A stretch of DNA of 64,000 nt. Source: Candidatus Eiseniibacteriota bacterium (GTDB lineage: Bacteria > Eisenbacteria > RBG-16-71-46 > CAIMUX01). The notes beneath the pieces were generated by a model. The model worked only from the letters and a program-made list of their open reading frames with translations, was not told the origin of the DNA and did not search any database. The DNA lies in assembly GCA_016712505.1 (NCBI GenBank), contig JADJQY010000002.1:434001-498000 (forward strand), read 5' to 3'. Positions 51,832 to 61,182 of this stretch are shown one piece after another; the stretch's first letter is position 1, and each line of letters opens with the position of its first letter. The translations under genes were made by a program, and so were the position numbers.

Positions 51832-52896
51832 GTGCTCAAGATGACGTCAGTCCACCCTCTCACCGAATCGGGTTCGACCCGCACCGCCTTCTCCCTCGCG
51901 CGCCGGGCCGGGAACGCCTTGGTGCTGGCGGTCGCGGTGTTCGGAATCGGCGCAATCCAGGGATGCGGCAAGAAGGGAGGAGAGGGCACGCCGACGGTCG
52001 CGATCACCGGGGAGCCGACCAAGGTGGTGGCTCAGGTGGCCGGAGAGAAGATCACGCTGGGGGAGATCAACCGCGTGGTTCAGGCCTGGCGGATGGGCCG
52101 CTTCCGGGATGTCGATCCCAACGCACCCGAACCGGTGCTCCAGCAGAAGGCGGTCGACAACCTGGTCGATCAGAAGCTCCTGATGCAGGCGGCCAAGGCC
52201 AAGGGGGTGCTCCCAACCGAGGACGAGCTGAACGCCGCCATGGAGCAGATCAAGATGCGCTTCCCGGACGAGGCGGCCTTCGCTCAGGCGCTCCAGCAGC
52301 AGGGGGTCACGGAGGAGGAGGTGAAGGACGGCTTCCGCTCCGACATGACGATCCGTCGCTTCATCGAGTCGACCTTCCAGGATACGGTCAAGGTGACGCC
52401 GGAACAGGCGAAGGGCTACTTCGACGGCCATCCGGAGGAGTTCCAGCGCCCCGAGATGGTCCACGCCCGGCACATCCTGGTTCGCGCCGCGGCCGACGCG
52501 CCGGCGGTGATGGACAAGGAGGCGCGCGACCGCGCAGCCGCGATCTTGAAGCGGCTGCAGAAGGGGGAAGACTTCGCCACGGTGGCGTCGGAGACCTCCG
52601 AGGATGTCACCGCGCAGCGCGGGGGCGACCTCGGGTTCTTCGCCCGCGGTCAGATGGTGGCGCCGTTCGACTCGGTGGCCTTTGCCCTTCAGCCGGGCCA
52701 GATCTCCGATCTGGTCAAGACCCAGTTCGGCTACCACGTGATCAAGAACGAGGAGCGGCGGGAGCCGGGCACCTTCGAGTTCGATCAGGTGGCTCCGCAG
52801 TTGATGCAGAAGCTCCGCCAGGACCGGACCGACGATGCGGTCAAGGCGTTCCTCGAGGGGCAGAAGAAGAAGGCGAAGATCAAGCGCGAGATCTAG
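51832..52896 (+). CDS. SurA/PrsA-like peptidyl-prolyl isomerase lipoprotein
   Basis: 354 residues from the GTG at 51832 (GGAGG 4 nt upstream); an ATG 9 nt later is an alternative. A signal peptide ends at AIQGC, a lipobox-like site, so it is probably anchored to a membrane in the periplasm. Residues 60-210 form the helical chaperone part (VVAQVAGEKITLGEINR, LVDQKLLMQAAKAKG). A parvulin PPIase domain follows (VHARHILVRA, GGDLGFFARGQMVAPFDSVAF, TQFGYHVIKNEE). It should help fold secreted or barrel proteins, which fits the many exported proteins nearby. Confidence 0.9.
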   Translation: MLKMTSVHPLTESGSTRTAFSLARRAGNALVLAVAVFGIGAIQGCGKKGGEGTPTVAITGEPTKVVAQVAGEKITLGEINRVVQAWRMGRFRDVDPNAPEPVLQQKAVDNLVDQKLLMQAAKAKGVLPTEDELNAAMEQIKMRFPDEAAFAQALQQQGVTEEEVKDGFRSDMTIRRFIESTFQDTVKVTPEQAKGYFDGHPEEFQRPEMVHARHILVRAAADAPAVMDKEARDRAAAILKRLQKGEDFATVASETSEDVTAQRGGDLGFFARGQMVAPFDSVAFALQPGQISDLVKTQFGYHVIKNEERREPGTFEFDQVAPQLMQKLRQDRTDDAVKAFLEGQKKKAKIKREI

Positions 52897-52994
52897 CGGT
52901 CCACGGGACGCCCCGCTCTGCGATGTTGGGCCGTCCAGTCGGTGCGGCGGTCCAGACGGACGCGCGCGCGGTAACCGGGAGTAATCTCGTGCTT

Positions 52995-53022
52995 TGACCG
53001 CGCGCCCCCCCTCTGTTAGTTT
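52995..53022 (+). promoter_or_regulatory. Candidate promoter of the recJ operon
   Basis: TTGACC (52995-53000), 16 nt, TTAGTT (53017-53022). Start of transcription near 53030. Confidence 0.45.
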
Positions 53023-53106
53023 GGGGCACGCTCCGCATGTCGTCTGCGTGTGCCGTCCCTGGTCGGAGCGTCCCGGGATCGGCGCCCCGTCGCGTGGACC
53101 AAACCG

Positions 53107-54900
53107 ATGCCCGAACCCTTGGGGGCCGACCCTCCAGATCCTGCCGCACCTGTTCCACCTGCCGGCCTGCCTGGCCCGATGGGCGGCAGCCCCGAACTGC
53201 CCCGACGCCGGTGGAATCTGCGCAGCGAGCCGCATCCTGACGCGTGGTCCCGCCTGCCGCGAGAGTGGGGGATCCCCGATGCGGTCCTCGCCACCCTCTG
53301 GAACCGCGGACTCGAAGATCCGGATGCCATCCAGCGCTTCCTCGCACCGAAGATCGAGGATCTCGGCGACCCCAACGGCCTGATCGACTGTGAGCGGGCG
53401 GTGACGCGCATCGCCGCCGCGCTGCGGAACTCGGAAACGCTCTTCGTCTTCGGCGACTACGACGTCGATGGCATCACCGCGGCCGCGCTCTGGGTCCGTC
53501 TGCTCCGGCACTTCGGGGCCCGCCCCCTCTACAAGGTGCCGAACCGGATGGAAGACGGCTACGGGCTCTCGGTCCGCACGATCGAGGAGGCGCATGCTGG
53601 CGGTGCCACCGTTCTGATCGCCAATGACTGTGGCACCTCCGCTCACGAGGCGATCGAGCGGGCGCGCGCCCTCGGGATCGACGTGATCGTGGTCGATCAC
53701 CACATGCCGGACGCGACCTTGCCTGCCGCCTATGCGCTGGTCAACCCGCGGCGGAGTGACGATTCGTACCCCTTCCCCGATCTTGCCGCGGTGGGGGTGG
53801 CCTTCAAGCTGCTCGAGGCGCTGGTGGCGCGGATCGGCGGCCCGGAAGACCTGCGCCATCTCCGCAATCACCTCGATCTGGTGGCCGTCGGGAGCGTGGC
53901 CGACGTGGTGCCGCTCCGGGGCGAGAACCGAGTCTTGGTGCACTTCGGGATCCGGGTGCTGCGGGCCCGGCGTCGTCCCGCGTTTCAGGCCTTGATGGAG
54001 CAGGCCGGAGTGGCCGACAAGTGGCTCGAGTCGAGCACCATCGCCTTCTCCCTCGCCCCGCGTCTCAATGCGGCGGGGCGGCTGGGGCATCCCGCCCTCG
54101 CGCTCGAACTGCTGCTGGCGGATGATCTGGAGAGCGCCCGTTCGTTCGCCGCCCGACTCGAGAAGGACAACGACGAGCGGAAGCGGCTGCACGAGGTCGT
54201 GCTGCGGGAGGCGGTGGAAACGGTCGAAAAGGATGAAGGCAGGGGGGCGTACGCCATCGTCCTGGGATCAGCCGGCTGGCACCCCGGGGTGCTGGGGATC
54301 GCCGCCTCGCGGCTGGTCGAGCAGTTTGGTGTCCCGGTGGTCCTGGTGTCGCTCTCGGGCGAGACGGCCCGCGGTTCGGCCCGTACGCCGCCGGGGTTCG
54401 ATCTGCTCGCCCTGGTGGCGCGCGCCAGTGAGCACCTCTCGGCCTTTGGCGGGCATCGGCAGGCGGTGGGACTCTCGCTCGATCCAGCGCATTTCGTCGC
54501 GTTCCAGACCGCGTTGCGGGATCAGAGTCGCGCCGCCCTGGCCCAGGGAGTTCCGGAGGCAACGCTGGAACTCGATGCCGCACTCGAACCGCGGCAGTGC
54601 GACGTTGAACTGGCGAGGTGGGTGGAGCGGTTGGGACCGTTCGGGGAAGGGAACAAGGAACCGCTGTATCTCGCGCGTGCCTTCTGCCGCCCGGGGCGGG
54701 TGCTGAAGGATCGCCACTTGAGGATCCACGTGCTGGCCAACGGGCGGGTGATCGACTGCATCGGGTTCGGGCTCGCGCCGTACGCCTCGGAGATTCCGTC
54801 CGGGGGAGCGGAGATGAAACTGGCCTTTACCCCGATGCTCAATCGGTGGCGGGGGCAGGAGCAGGTTCAGCTCAAGTTGCGGGAGATCGACTTTGTCTAG
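53107..54900 (+). CDS. recJ: Single-stranded-DNA-specific exonuclease RecJ
   Basis: About 597 residues from the ATG at 53107; a GTG at 53050 and an ATG at 53179 are alternatives, none with a good ribosome site. The DHH domain shows FGDYDVDGITAAA, NDCGTSAHEA, VVDHHMPD and NPRR. The DHHA1 domain has GSARTPPGFDLL and FGGHRQAVGLSL, and an OB-fold ends the protein. It degrades single-stranded DNA 5' to 3' in recombination and mismatch repair. It leads a tight operon whose next gene starts inside the recJ stop region. Confidence 0.93.
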   Translation: MPEPLGADPPDPAAPVPPAGLPGPMGGSPELPRRRWNLRSEPHPDAWSRLPREWGIPDAVLATLWNRGLEDPDAIQRFLAPKIEDLGDPNGLIDCERAVTRIAAALRNSETLFVFGDYDVDGITAAALWVRLLRHFGARPLYKVPNRMEDGYGLSVRTIEEAHAGGATVLIANDCGTSAHEAIERARALGIDVIVVDHHMPDATLPAAYALVNPRRSDDSYPFPDLAAVGVAFKLLEALVARIGGPEDLRHLRNHLDLVAVGSVADVVPLRGENRVLVHFGIRVLRARRRPAFQALMEQAGVADKWLESSTIAFSLAPRLNAAGRLGHPALALELLLADDLESARSFAARLEKDNDERKRLHEVVLREAVETVEKDEGRGAYAIVLGSAGWHPGVLGIAASRLVEQFGVPVVLVSLSGETARGSARTPPGFDLLALVARASEHLSAFGGHRQAVGLSLDPAHFVAFQTALRDQSRAALAQGVPEATLELDAALEPRQCDVELARWVERLGPFGEGNKEPLYLARAFCRPGRVLKDRHLRIHVLANGRVIDCIGFGLAPYASEIPSGGAEMKLAFTPMLNRWRGQEQVQLKLREIDFV

Positions 54901-56864
54901 CGGGGTCAACGTGCTCGAGGATCTGACCGCGAACTTCCGCCAGGAACTCGCGCGCTTCCTCGTGCCCGAAGATGTGGCCCGGGTCGAGGCGGCGCTGGAG
55001 TTTTCCCGCGCGGCGCACGATGGCCAGTTTCGCCGCTCGGGCGAGCCGTACGTCACCCACTGCATCCACGTCGCGATGATCCTGATGGACCTGCTTCGGC
55101 GCCGGACCGATCCGGTCATCCTCCAGGCCGCACTCCTCCACGATGTGCTCGAGGACAACCTCAACATCACCTATCAGGACATGGCCAACCGCTTCGGCGA
55201 GGAAGTGACCCAACTGGTTTCGGTTCAAGCGGGAACTGGAGGACCTCGCCTTCAAGTACCTCGAACCGGAGCACTACCGCCGGATCGCCGATCTGGTCTC
55301 GACCAAGCGGGTGGAGCGTGAGCGGGCGATCGAGGAGATCCGCGGACCGCTTCGGGCTCGCCTGCAAGAGGATGGGATCGAGGCCGAGGTGAGCGGTCGG
55401 GCCAAGAGCTTCTTCTCCATCTGGGGCAAGCTCCGCCGGAGCGGCAGTTCCTTCGACGATCTCAACGATCTGCTCGGAGTGCGGGTGGTCACCGATTCGA
55501 AGGGAGATTGCTACCGGGTGCTCGGGGTGGTGCATGACATCTACGTGCCGGTGGCCGACCGCTTCAAGGACTACATCGCCACCCCGAAGAGCAACATGTA
55601 CCAGTCGCTGCACACCACGGTGATCGGGCCGCAGCAGCGCATGGTCGAGATCCAGATCCGCACCCGCGAGATGCACCTGGTCTCGGAGATCGGAATCGCC
55701 GCCCACTACCGCTACAAGGAGGGGGGGCGCTGGGACGAGGAGATCGAGCGCAAGCTGGGCGAGGTGCTGGTCCGGCGCACCACCGAGTGGCATGACGAAG
55801 CGGAAGATCCCAAGGAGTTCATGGACTTCCTCAAGATCTCGCTCTACCAGGACGAGGTCTTTGTCTTCACTCCGAAAGGGGAACTGAAACAGCTTCCCCG
55901 CGGGTCGACCCCGCTCGATTTCGCCTACTCCATCCACTCCCAGGTGGGGAACCGCTGCGTGGGGGCGAAGGTGAACGGCCGCATCGTGACGCTGCGGCAC
56001 GAGCTGAAGAGTGGGGACACGGTCGAGATCATGACCTCCACCCAGGCCACGCCGAGCGAAGACTGGCTGCAGGTCGCGCACTCCAGTCGTGCGCGGGCCA
56101 AGATCCGCCAGTGGCTTCGGGCCCAGCGGCTCCAGGAGGCGATCCTGCTCGGTCGGGAGATGTTGCAGAAGGAGCTGCGGAAGAAGCGGAAGAAGTTCCC
56201 CACCGACGAGGAATTGATGGACGTGGCGCAGTCGTTCGGGCTCTCGGACGCCGCACTGCTCTACGCGCGGATGGGGGAGGGGAACCTTGCCGTCCCCGGC
56301 GTGTTGCAGAAGCTCTACCCCGATCTGGCGGTGGCCAAGAACCCGTCGCCGGTAGAGCGTCTGCGTGAGGTGGTGCGCCTGCCGGTCAAGGGGATCTCGA
56401 TCCAGAGCGTCTCCTCCCTGCTGGTCCATATCGCGCAGTGCTGTCATCCGGTGCCCGGTGACGCGGTGGTCGGACTGGTGACTCGCGGTCGCGGCGTCTC
56501 GGTCCACCGGCAGGATTGTCCGAACACCTTCGATGACCGGGTGGAGAAGGAACGTCGGATCGACGTGAGCTGGGACGTGGAAGGGCAGAAGATGTTCCTC
56601 GTCCGTCTCGCGGTCTACGGCAGCGATCGCGCCAACTTGCTGGCCGACGTCGCGCTGGCGATCTTGAGTTCGGGCACCAATATCAGGGAAGGCGGGATGC
56701 AGTCTGCCGATGCGCAGGCGGTGGGGGACTTCCTGGTCGAGGTTCGTAACCTCGCCCATCTCGAGCGGGTGATGCGCGCCATCCGTGCGGTGCGCGGCGT
56801 CAGCGACGTCGAGCGCAAGCAGCACCTGCCCCGGGAGTTCGGCGAAGACACAGGAAGGGTCTGA
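54893..56864 (+). pseudogene. RelA/SpoT (p)ppGpp enzyme, HD domain deleted and frame shifted
   Basis: Frame one (TTG at 54893, GGGAG upstream) covers the N-terminal half of the hydrolase domain (FRRSGEPYVTHCIHVA, AALLHDVLED, FGEEVTQLV). From about 55218 a different frame takes over (FRFKRELEDLAFKYLEPE) and carries the complete synthetase (GRAKSFFSIW, YQSLHTTVIGP, EIQIRTREMHL), TGS, zinc-finger and ACT domains to the TGA at 56864. About 70-75 residues are missing at the joint, including the conserved ADRLHNM part of the HD active site. So an internal deletion of about 215-225 bp out of frame is inferred. A GTG at 55311 could restart a synthetase-only product. Assembly error is the main alternative. 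Confidence 0.82.
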
Positions 56865-57550
56865 TGACGAAACTCAGAATGACAGCCTTGGCGCTCGCCG
56901 CCTGCTGCGCACTGGCGGGCGGGGCGACGGGGTGGACGGTCGGGAATGCCGCCGCCGCGACCCTCTCGCTGGGACCGCGGGTGGGATATGCCGACATGGA
57001 GGGAGACCTGCTCTCCGGTGACGCCGCGCCGGGGGAGTACCGCATCTTCGGCGTCCAGGTGGTGGCGCAGCTTTCGCCCGGCTTCGCGGTCGAGGTCGCG
57101 GGGGAAGCGGTGAGCGACGAGTTCGAATTCGAGGACGTGGAGACTCCGGGAGCGCTGGTCGACGGCAAGGCGAAGTGGGATGATCTCGGGCTCTTCGCCT
57201 CGATCCACCTCGGCCTGCTCGACCTCGGTCCGCTGCGGGCCTACGCCGGCGGCGGCGCGGGTCTGCACTTCAACCAGGTTGAGGTGCTGGAGGTCGCGAC
57301 CTCGGTCGGCGGGCGCGAGCAGAGCGGTACCGTCCCGGCCGGGACGGACGACCTGAGCGACGACTTCCTCGACGACGTGGAGCAGGAGCGGGATGACGCG
57401 GAGTGGCATGCCCTGGGCGGTCTGGCCTGGGACTGGAGCGGGGTCCCGCTTTCGATCTTTGCCGAGGCCCGGTACCGAAACATTCTGCAGGACAGCGGCG
57501 ACGTGAAAGGTTGGGCCGCGTACGGTGGACTCAACCTCCGCCTCGAGTAG
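56864..57550 (+). CDS. Outer-membrane beta-barrel protein
   Basis: 228 residues; the ATG overlaps the stop of the RelA/SpoT gene. A signal peptide spans about residues 1-32 (ends NAAAA). The mature part alternates hydrophobic and polar residues in about eight strands (LSLGPRVGYADMEG, FGVQVVAQLSPGFAVEVAG, LRAYAGGGAGLHF, WAAYGGLNLRLE), ending in a short strand close to the C-terminus, typical of an OmpW/OmpA-like eight-stranded barrel. An acidic loop (DDLSDDFLDDVEQERDD) is probably extracellular. Function unknown. Confidence 0.82.
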   Translation: MTKLRMTALALAACCALAGGATGWTVGNAAAATLSLGPRVGYADMEGDLLSGDAAPGEYRIFGVQVVAQLSPGFAVEVAGEAVSDEFEFEDVETPGALVDGKAKWDDLGLFASIHLGLLDLGPLRAYAGGGAGLHFNQVEVLEVATSVGGREQSGTVPAGTDDLSDDFLDDVEQERDDAEWHALGGLAWDWSGVPLSIFAEARYRNILQDSGDVKGWAAYGGLNLRLE

Positions 57551-57554
57551 CGGC

Positions 57555-58043
57555 GTGCTGGCGGTGGTGCAGCGGGTCTCGCGCGCGTCGGTCACGGTGG
57601 AGGGAAGCGTCACCGGTGCGATCGAGACCGGACTCCTGATCCTGCTCGGCGTGGCGCGCGGCGACGAGGATGCAGATGCGGCGTGGCTCGCGGCGAAATG
57701 CGCCTCGCTCCGGATCTTTCCCGACGACGACGGGAAGATGAACCGCAGTGTGGACGAGGCGGGGGGCGCGGTGCTGGTGGTCTCGCAGTTCACCCTGCTC
57801 GGAGATTGCGAGAGAGGGCGGCGTCCGAGCTTCATCCAGGCCGCCCCGCCCGACGAAGCCAACCGTCTCTACACGCGGTTCGTGCACGAGGTGCGCTCCC
57901 TCGGTCTCCGGGTGGAGACGGGCGTGTTCCAGGCGCACATGGACGTCGCGCTGGTCAACGATGGCCCGGTCACCCTGCTGGTCGATTCCGGGCCATGGCG
58001 CGCCCGACGGAACGACCGGCGCGGGGCCACGGTCGAAGCATGA
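57555..58043 (+). CDS. dtd: D-aminoacyl-tRNA deacylase
   Basis: 162 residues from the GTG at 57555, 4 nt after the barrel stop. It shows the DTD signatures: AVVQRVSRASV at the N-terminus, SQFTLLGDC (cross-subunit SQxxL motif), and NDGPVTLLVDS, in the position of the C-terminal Gly-Pro motif. It removes D-amino acids from mischarged tRNAs by an RNA-based mechanism. The next gene overlaps its stop by 4 nt. Confidence 0.93.
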   Translation: MLAVVQRVSRASVTVEGSVTGAIETGLLILLGVARGDEDADAAWLAAKCASLRIFPDDDGKMNRSVDEAGGAVLVVSQFTLLGDCERGRRPSFIQAAPPDEANRLYTRFVHEVRSLGLRVETGVFQAHMDVALVNDGPVTLLVDSGPWRARRNDRRGATVEA

Positions 58044-58711
58044 GGGGAGCCGGGTTGAACCTCCTCGGCCTCGCGCGTGGTCCGATCATTCTTGCCTCGG
58101 CCTCGCCCCGTCGGCGCGAGCTGCTCGAGCGGATGGAGGTGCCGCTCGAGGTCGTTCCCGCCAACGTGCCGGAGAACAACCGACGCGCGGAGGAGTCGCC
58201 GGAGCAGTATGTGCGCCGCCTGGCCCGTGAGAAGGGGGACGCGGTGGCCGACCAGCTTGCGGGGGCGAGAGGTTACGTCGTCCTGGCGGCCGATACGATC
58301 GTCGAGATCGACGGCGAGGTCCTGGAGAAGCCGACCGACACCGTGGAAGCGGACCGCTTCCTCGCGCGCATGGGAGGACGCTGGCATCGCGTTTGGACCG
58401 GTCTCTACCTCCGAAGACTCAAGGAGCCCGACGACGCGCGGCCGCTTTCGGCCAGTGGGGCCGAGATGTCGCGGGTCTTCTTCAGTACGCTCGATCCGGG
58501 GGCGCGTCGCCAGTATATCTCCACCGGCGAACCGATGGACAAGGCCGGTGGCTATGGGATCCAGGGGTTCGGCGGCATGTTCGTGCCGCGTATCGAAGGG
58601 GACTACTTCAACGTGATGGGACTGCCGCTGGCGCGCCTGCGGGCACTTTGCCACGAACTCGAGGGGCACGCAGATCCTTCCGCAGGCGATTGTGGAGAGC
58701 GGATCGAATGA
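58040..58711 (+). CDS. maf: Maf-family nucleoside triphosphate pyrophosphatase
   Basis: 223 residues; the ATG overlaps the dtd stop (ATGA). It shows LASASPRRRELLERM, AADTIVEIDGEVLEKP and YISTGEPMDKAGGYGIQG, the Maf signature positions. It hydrolyses non-canonical or methylated NTPs (dTTP/UTP branch) to NMP plus PPi and is linked to septum control. Its stop overlaps the mtnA start. Confidence 0.93.
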   Translation: MRGAGLNLLGLARGPIILASASPRRRELLERMEVPLEVVPANVPENNRRAEESPEQYVRRLAREKGDAVADQLAGARGYVVLAADTIVEIDGEVLEKPTDTVEADRFLARMGGRWHRVWTGLYLRRLKEPDDARPLSASGAEMSRVFFSTLDPGARRQYISTGEPMDKAGGYGIQGFGGMFVPRIEGDYFNVMGLPLARLRALCHELEGHADPSAGDCGERIE

Positions 58712-59787
58712 ATGAAACCTGGTTTCTCGACACCGTGCGTTGGCAGCGAGGAGCGCTGCGCCTCCTCGATCAAACCCGACTGCCGGAGATCGAAACCTAC
58801 CTCGAGCTGACCCGCGTCGACCCGTTGATCGCCGCGATCCGCTCGCTCGCGGTGCGCGGCGCCCCCGCGATCGGGGTGGCGGGAGGGTTCGGCGTCGCGT
58901 TGGTCGCGCGCGAACTCCGGGAGGGGCCCTCCACCGTGGCCCGCTTCCAGCAGGAAACCGATCGCCTGATCGCGGCCCGTCCCACCGCGGTCAATCTCCG
59001 CTGGGCAGTCGAGCGGGTGCGCGCGATTGCGCTGGCCGCGGTCGCTCCGGACGGCGCGGGCCGGTTGGACTTGGAGGCGCTCGAGGCCGCGGCGCTGGCC
59101 GAGGCGGAACGCGTGCTCGAGGAGGACCTCGATCTTTCCCGGGCCATGGCGCGGCATGGGGACCCGCTCCTGCCGGAGCAGGGGACCGTCCTGACCCATT
59201 GCAACACCGGGGGGCTGGCCACCGCCGGCGGCGGCACGGCGCTCGGGGTGGTCCTCCGCGCCGCGACCCGGGGGAAGCAGCTGTTCGTGCACGTCGACGA
59301 GACCCGCCCGCTGCTGCAAGGCGCGCGGCTGACCGCCTGGGAGCTGCGGCGGGCCGGGATCGATCACGCGGTCAACTGCGATGGGGCAGCCGCCTGGCTG
59401 CTCAAGACGGCGGGGATCGATGCCGTGCTGGTCGGCGCGGACCGCATCGCGGCCAACGGAGACACGGCCAACAAGATCGGTACCCTGGCGGTCGCTTTGG
59501 CTGCACAGGAATTCGGGGTTCCCTTCTACGTGGTGGCTCCCCGGTCGAGCTTCGACCTTGGGCTGCCGGACGGCGACCAGATTCCGATCGAGGAGCGGGC
59601 CGGGGACGAGGTGGTTCGGTTTCGGGGGGGCGCCGACCTGGCCCCCGGCTCGGCCGTCCGCAACCCGGCGTTCGACGTGACCCCGGCGCGGCTCATCTCG
59701 GCCTGGGTCACGGAGCTCGGCGTCGAGCACCCCCCGTTCCGACCCTCCGCTCCGGGCGGGGGGCGGGCGGACCGCACCGGGAGCTAA
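58708..59787 (+). CDS. mtnA: Methylthioribose-1-phosphate isomerase
   Basis: 359 residues; the ATG at 58708 overlaps the maf stop. It shows RGAPAIGVAGGFG, the catalytic Cys in LTHCNTGGLAT, DETRPLLQGARLTAWEL and the catalytic Asp in VGADRIAANGDTANKIGT. It converts 5-methylthioribose-1-phosphate to the ribulose form in the methionine salvage pathway. The methionine-making fusion gene is 14 kb away. No other salvage genes are in the window. Confidence 0.94.
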   Translation: MNETWFLDTVRWQRGALRLLDQTRLPEIETYLELTRVDPLIAAIRSLAVRGAPAIGVAGGFGVALVARELREGPSTVARFQQETDRLIAARPTAVNLRWAVERVRAIALAAVAPDGAGRLDLEALEAAALAEAERVLEEDLDLSRAMARHGDPLLPEQGTVLTHCNTGGLATAGGGTALGVVLRAATRGKQLFVHVDETRPLLQGARLTAWELRRAGIDHAVNCDGAAAWLLKTAGIDAVLVGADRIAANGDTANKIGTLAVALAAQEFGVPFYVVAPRSSFDLGLPDGDQIPIEERAGDEVVRFRGGADLAPGSAVRNPAFDVTPARLISAWVTELGVEHPPFRPSAPGGGRADRTGS

Positions 59788-59795
59788 CCCGAAGC

Positions 59796-59825
59796 TTGAC
59801 AGCCGGAAGCCACCGCCACTAGGCT
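59796..59825 (+). promoter_or_regulatory. Promoter of the rplM-rpsI operon
   Basis: TTGACA (59796-59801), 18 nt, TAGGCT (59820-59825). The leader before rplM is about 185 nt and could hold a feedback site for L13; no defined structure was assigned. Confidence 0.6.
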
Positions 59826-60019
59826 CTGCACTTTGCACATCGAGGGGTCGTCCTTCGGCGCCAGTTGGCGCACACGGAACTCCGGCGAGGTCAGCCGATC
59901 GGAAGCGCGATCGGAGAGGATCCTCTGCTGGACTTGTTTTGTGTCGTTTAGCCCTTCGCCTGTTCGAGTGGTTCAGCCTGCGAGAACGTCAGGCGATTAG
60001 AACGTAAGGAGCGATTGGA

Positions 60020-60694
60020 ATGCAGACCTACGCCACCAAAGCGAGCGACGTCCAGACTCGCCGTTGGTTCTTGATCGACGCCAACGGACAGGTGCTTGGA
60101 CGCATGGCGAGCGAGGCCGCCTGCCTTCTCCGCGGGAAGTGGAATCCGATGTACGTGCCCTATCTCGACTCGGGCGACCACGTCCTGATCGTGAACGCGA
60201 GCAAGGTGAAGCTGACCGGGAAGAAGCTGGAGAAGAAGACTTACTTCCACCACACCGGTTATCCCGGCGGTGGTCGCGTTCGTCTGATGAGCCAGCGCAT
60301 GAAGGATCGACCGGAAGAGGTCGTGCGCGATGCCATCTGGGGGATGCTCCCGAAGGGCCCCTTGGGTCGTCAGATGATCCGGAAGCTGCGGATCTACGCC
60401 GATGAGGCGGGACTCAAGAAGCACGAAGCGCAGAAGCTGATTCCGATCACGCTGGGGAGCCACGGCAAGGCGATTCCGGCGGCGGTCGCGGCGGCCGGCC
60501 ATGCCCCGGTGGCTCCGCGTCCCGCGGCGGTGAAGAAGGCGGCGCCTGCGGCCGCTGGCAAGGCCACGGCTGCCAAGAAGGCGGATGCGCCGAAATCGAG
60601 TGCGCCGAAGGCGACTGCGGCGAAGGCCGCCGCTGCGGGCACCAAGGCCCCTGCGAAGAAGGCCGCTCCGAAGGCGGGGCGCGAAACGAAGTAG
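60020..60694 (+). CDS. rplM: 50S ribosomal protein L13 with Lys/Ala-rich tail
   Basis: 224 residues; AAGGAG lies 8 nt before the ATG. Residues 1-142 are standard L13 (RRWFLIDANGQVLGRMASEAA, DHVLIVNASKVKLTGKK, YPGGGRVR, MLPKGPLGRQM). Residues about 150-224 are an extra tail of Ala, Lys, Pro and Thr (VKKAAPAAAGKA, APAKKAAPKAGR), absent from most L13 proteins, resembling H1-like nucleic-acid-binding tails. L13 is an early 23S assembly protein. It heads the operon with rpsI. Confidence 0.95.
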   Translation: MQTYATKASDVQTRRWFLIDANGQVLGRMASEAACLLRGKWNPMYVPYLDSGDHVLIVNASKVKLTGKKLEKKTYFHHTGYPGGGRVRLMSQRMKDRPEEVVRDAIWGMLPKGPLGRQMIRKLRIYADEAGLKKHEAQKLIPITLGSHGKAIPAAVAAAGHAPVAPRPAAVKKAAPAAAGKATAAKKADAPKSSAPKATAAKAAAAGTKAPAKKAAPKAGRETK

Positions 60695-60780
60695 TTCCGG
60701 CCCGGCACGCCGTAAGGACGGACTGCAAAGGGTAGGGACGGATCGCGACGGTGACGTTAGAGGATTGGCGAGGAGAACGA

Positions 60781-61182
60781 ATGGCAACGACTCAGAAGGC
60801 GATGCACCAGGCGACCGGACGACGCAAGTCGTCGGTTGCGCGCGTGCGGTTGACCCCCGGCACGGGCAAGCGGATGATCAACGGCCGTCCGCTCGAACAG
60901 TACTTCCCGCGTGAGGTGCTCACCCTGGTGGTGTTGCGTCCGCTGCGCGTCACCGAGACCGAGGCTCGTTTCGATCTCAACGCGCGGGTCAACGGTGGCG
61001 GCATCAGCGGCCAAGCCGGGGCGATCGCCCTCGGTATCTCCCGCGTTCTCCGGGCGCTCGACGTCTCGTACAAGCCGATGCTCGACAAGGAAGGCCTCCT
61101 CACGCGCGATCCGCGCATGAAGGAGCGCAAGAAGTACGGGCAGCCGGGCGCGCGCAAGCGCTTCCAGTTCTCGAAGCGTTAG
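60781..61182 (+). CDS. rpsI: 30S ribosomal protein S9
   Basis: 133 residues; the ATG has GAGGAG upstream. It shows the family marks TGRRKSSVARVRL, NGGGISGQAGAIALGISRVL and the C-terminal GQPGARKRFQFSKR reaching the P-site. It follows rplM by 86 nt, the standard bacterial pair. Confidence 0.96.
   Translation: MATTQKAMHQATGRRKSSVARVRLTPGTGKRMINGRPLEQYFPREVLTLVVLRPLRVTETEARFDLNARVNGGGISGQAGAIALGISRVLRALDVSYKPMLDKEGLLTRDPRMKERKKYGQPGARKRFQFSKR

Noticed and set aside
55210..55230. Programmed frameshift in RelA/SpoT
   Set aside because: The missing 70-75 residues require lost DNA, not a ribosomal slip.
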